Virus record (IMG/VR): IMGVR_UViG_3300023178_000083 | Span: 1-46,523 of that record | Reading direction: 5' to 3' (one strand) | From: a virus | DNA: 46,523 nt | Shown here: positions 46,361-46,523 of the stretch, in pieces | Numbering within the stretch: position 1 is the stretch's first letter | Layout: each line of letters begins with the position of its first letter | The notes under the pieces: generated by a model | Databases searched by the model: none | What the model saw: the letters and a program-made list of their open reading frames with translations, nothing else | What the model was told of the DNA's origin: nothing | Program-made: the position numbers and the translations under genes

Positions 46361-46523
46361 AATCTACGATTTGGTCGCTTATCGTAAGAAAAAAGAAGAA
46401 GAATCAAAGGTCGAAGATAGTGCTATAGAAGACACTGGCCCTTCTCCCGAGGAACTCGCATCTGTGATGATAATGTCTTCGGATGAATTATTCGTCGAGC
46501 TTTTGGCTCGTGTAGAATATGGC
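46353..46523 (+). CDS. Unknown protein, 5' end only
   Basis: Starts at ATG 46353 after GGGGGAGATGGA, overlapping the previous stop by eight bases, and runs off the window after 57 codons. The N-terminus (MAEIYDLVAYRKKKEEES) is highly charged; the visible C-terminal part is helical. No family recognised. Confidence 0.6.
   Translation, partial: MAEIYDLVAYRKKKEEESKVEDSAIEDTGPSPEELASVMIMSSDELFVELLARVEYG

Noticed and set aside
1-46523. Searched by eye for tRNA or rRNA genes, CRISPR arrays, integrase/attachment sites and insertion sequences.
   Set aside because: None found. Gaps between genes are nearly all under 200 bases and are taken up by promoters and hairpins.

Overview
The window looks like part of a large, lytic, T4-like tailed bacteriophage genome, probably from an environmental or marine source. 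The basis is the gene content: a UvsX/RecA-like recombinase, a 5'-3' exonuclease, a DnaB/gp41-type helicase, a nucleotide-synthesis set, an endolysin, internal-virion-like genes, a phage sigma factor, and almost every gene on one strand with start/stop overlaps. I see no integrase, tRNA, rRNA, CRISPR array or insertion sequence. The DNA is AT-rich by eye, ribosome binding sites are strong (AGGAG type) and promoters are sigma70-like (TTGTAA/TTGAAC, about 17 bp, TATAAT/TACAAT). The host cannot be named from this window.

Layout. 0-7 kb: a tagged small protein, then recombinase, exonuclease, replicative helicase and an adenosylcobalamin-type ribonucleotide reductase. 7-11 kb: ClpP-like protease, a Dps-like protein fused to a tag, more tagged small proteins and an N-acetylmuramoyl-L-alanine amidase. 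11-17 kb: adenine methylase, ThyX, a Fpg/MutM glycosylase, ClpS, a J-domain protein and small unknowns. 17-26 kb: a bacterial C-family DNA polymerase (DnaE), a cytosine-C5 methyltransferase, a ThyA-family enzyme that may act on dCMP, dUTPase, a sugar-nucleotide epimerase, a DHH phosphoesterase and a dCMP-deaminase-like enzyme. 26-36.5 kb: a compact run of acidic, helical or tagged proteins that I read as virion-core or internal proteins; it includes a superoxide dismutase-like protein, a pterin-carbinolamine-dehydratase-like protein, a ParB/sulfiredoxin-like domain and a candidate holin. 36.5-46.5 kb: a ligase-like nucleotidyltransferase, two tagged proteins, a lone minus-strand NMNAT-like gene, GroEL, a sigma factor that seems split in two, peptide deformylase and small unknowns.

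The most unusual system here is a family of short basic N-terminal sequences (M-[RK]-L-T-x-x-Q-L-[RK]-x-x-I-R...) on at least ten otherwise unrelated proteins. Each ends in an (I/L)-x-E tripeptide, at residue 18 in the five M-[KRN]-L-[TS] copies and at residue 27 in the three longer copies. (I/L)-x-E is the cleavage rule of the T4 gp21 prohead protease, so these look like capsid-targeting propeptides that would load cargo into the head and then be cut off. In two places the tag, with its own Shine-Dalgarno and ATG, is fused in frame behind another domain. A second, C-terminal motif (N-[ED]-S...RW-x-x-LAG-[IL]-LK) marks several large proteins of the same block. SOD-like and Dps-like proteins are among the possible cargo.

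Regulation also shows structure. Five leaders share TGTACAAA-N13-[GT][AT]ATTA[AC]ATTA followed by a dyad. In two of them a long inverted repeat could hide the ribosome binding site in read-through mRNA but not in mRNA started from the promoter inside it. Several intergenic gaps fold a terminator and the next promoter into the same few dozen bases.
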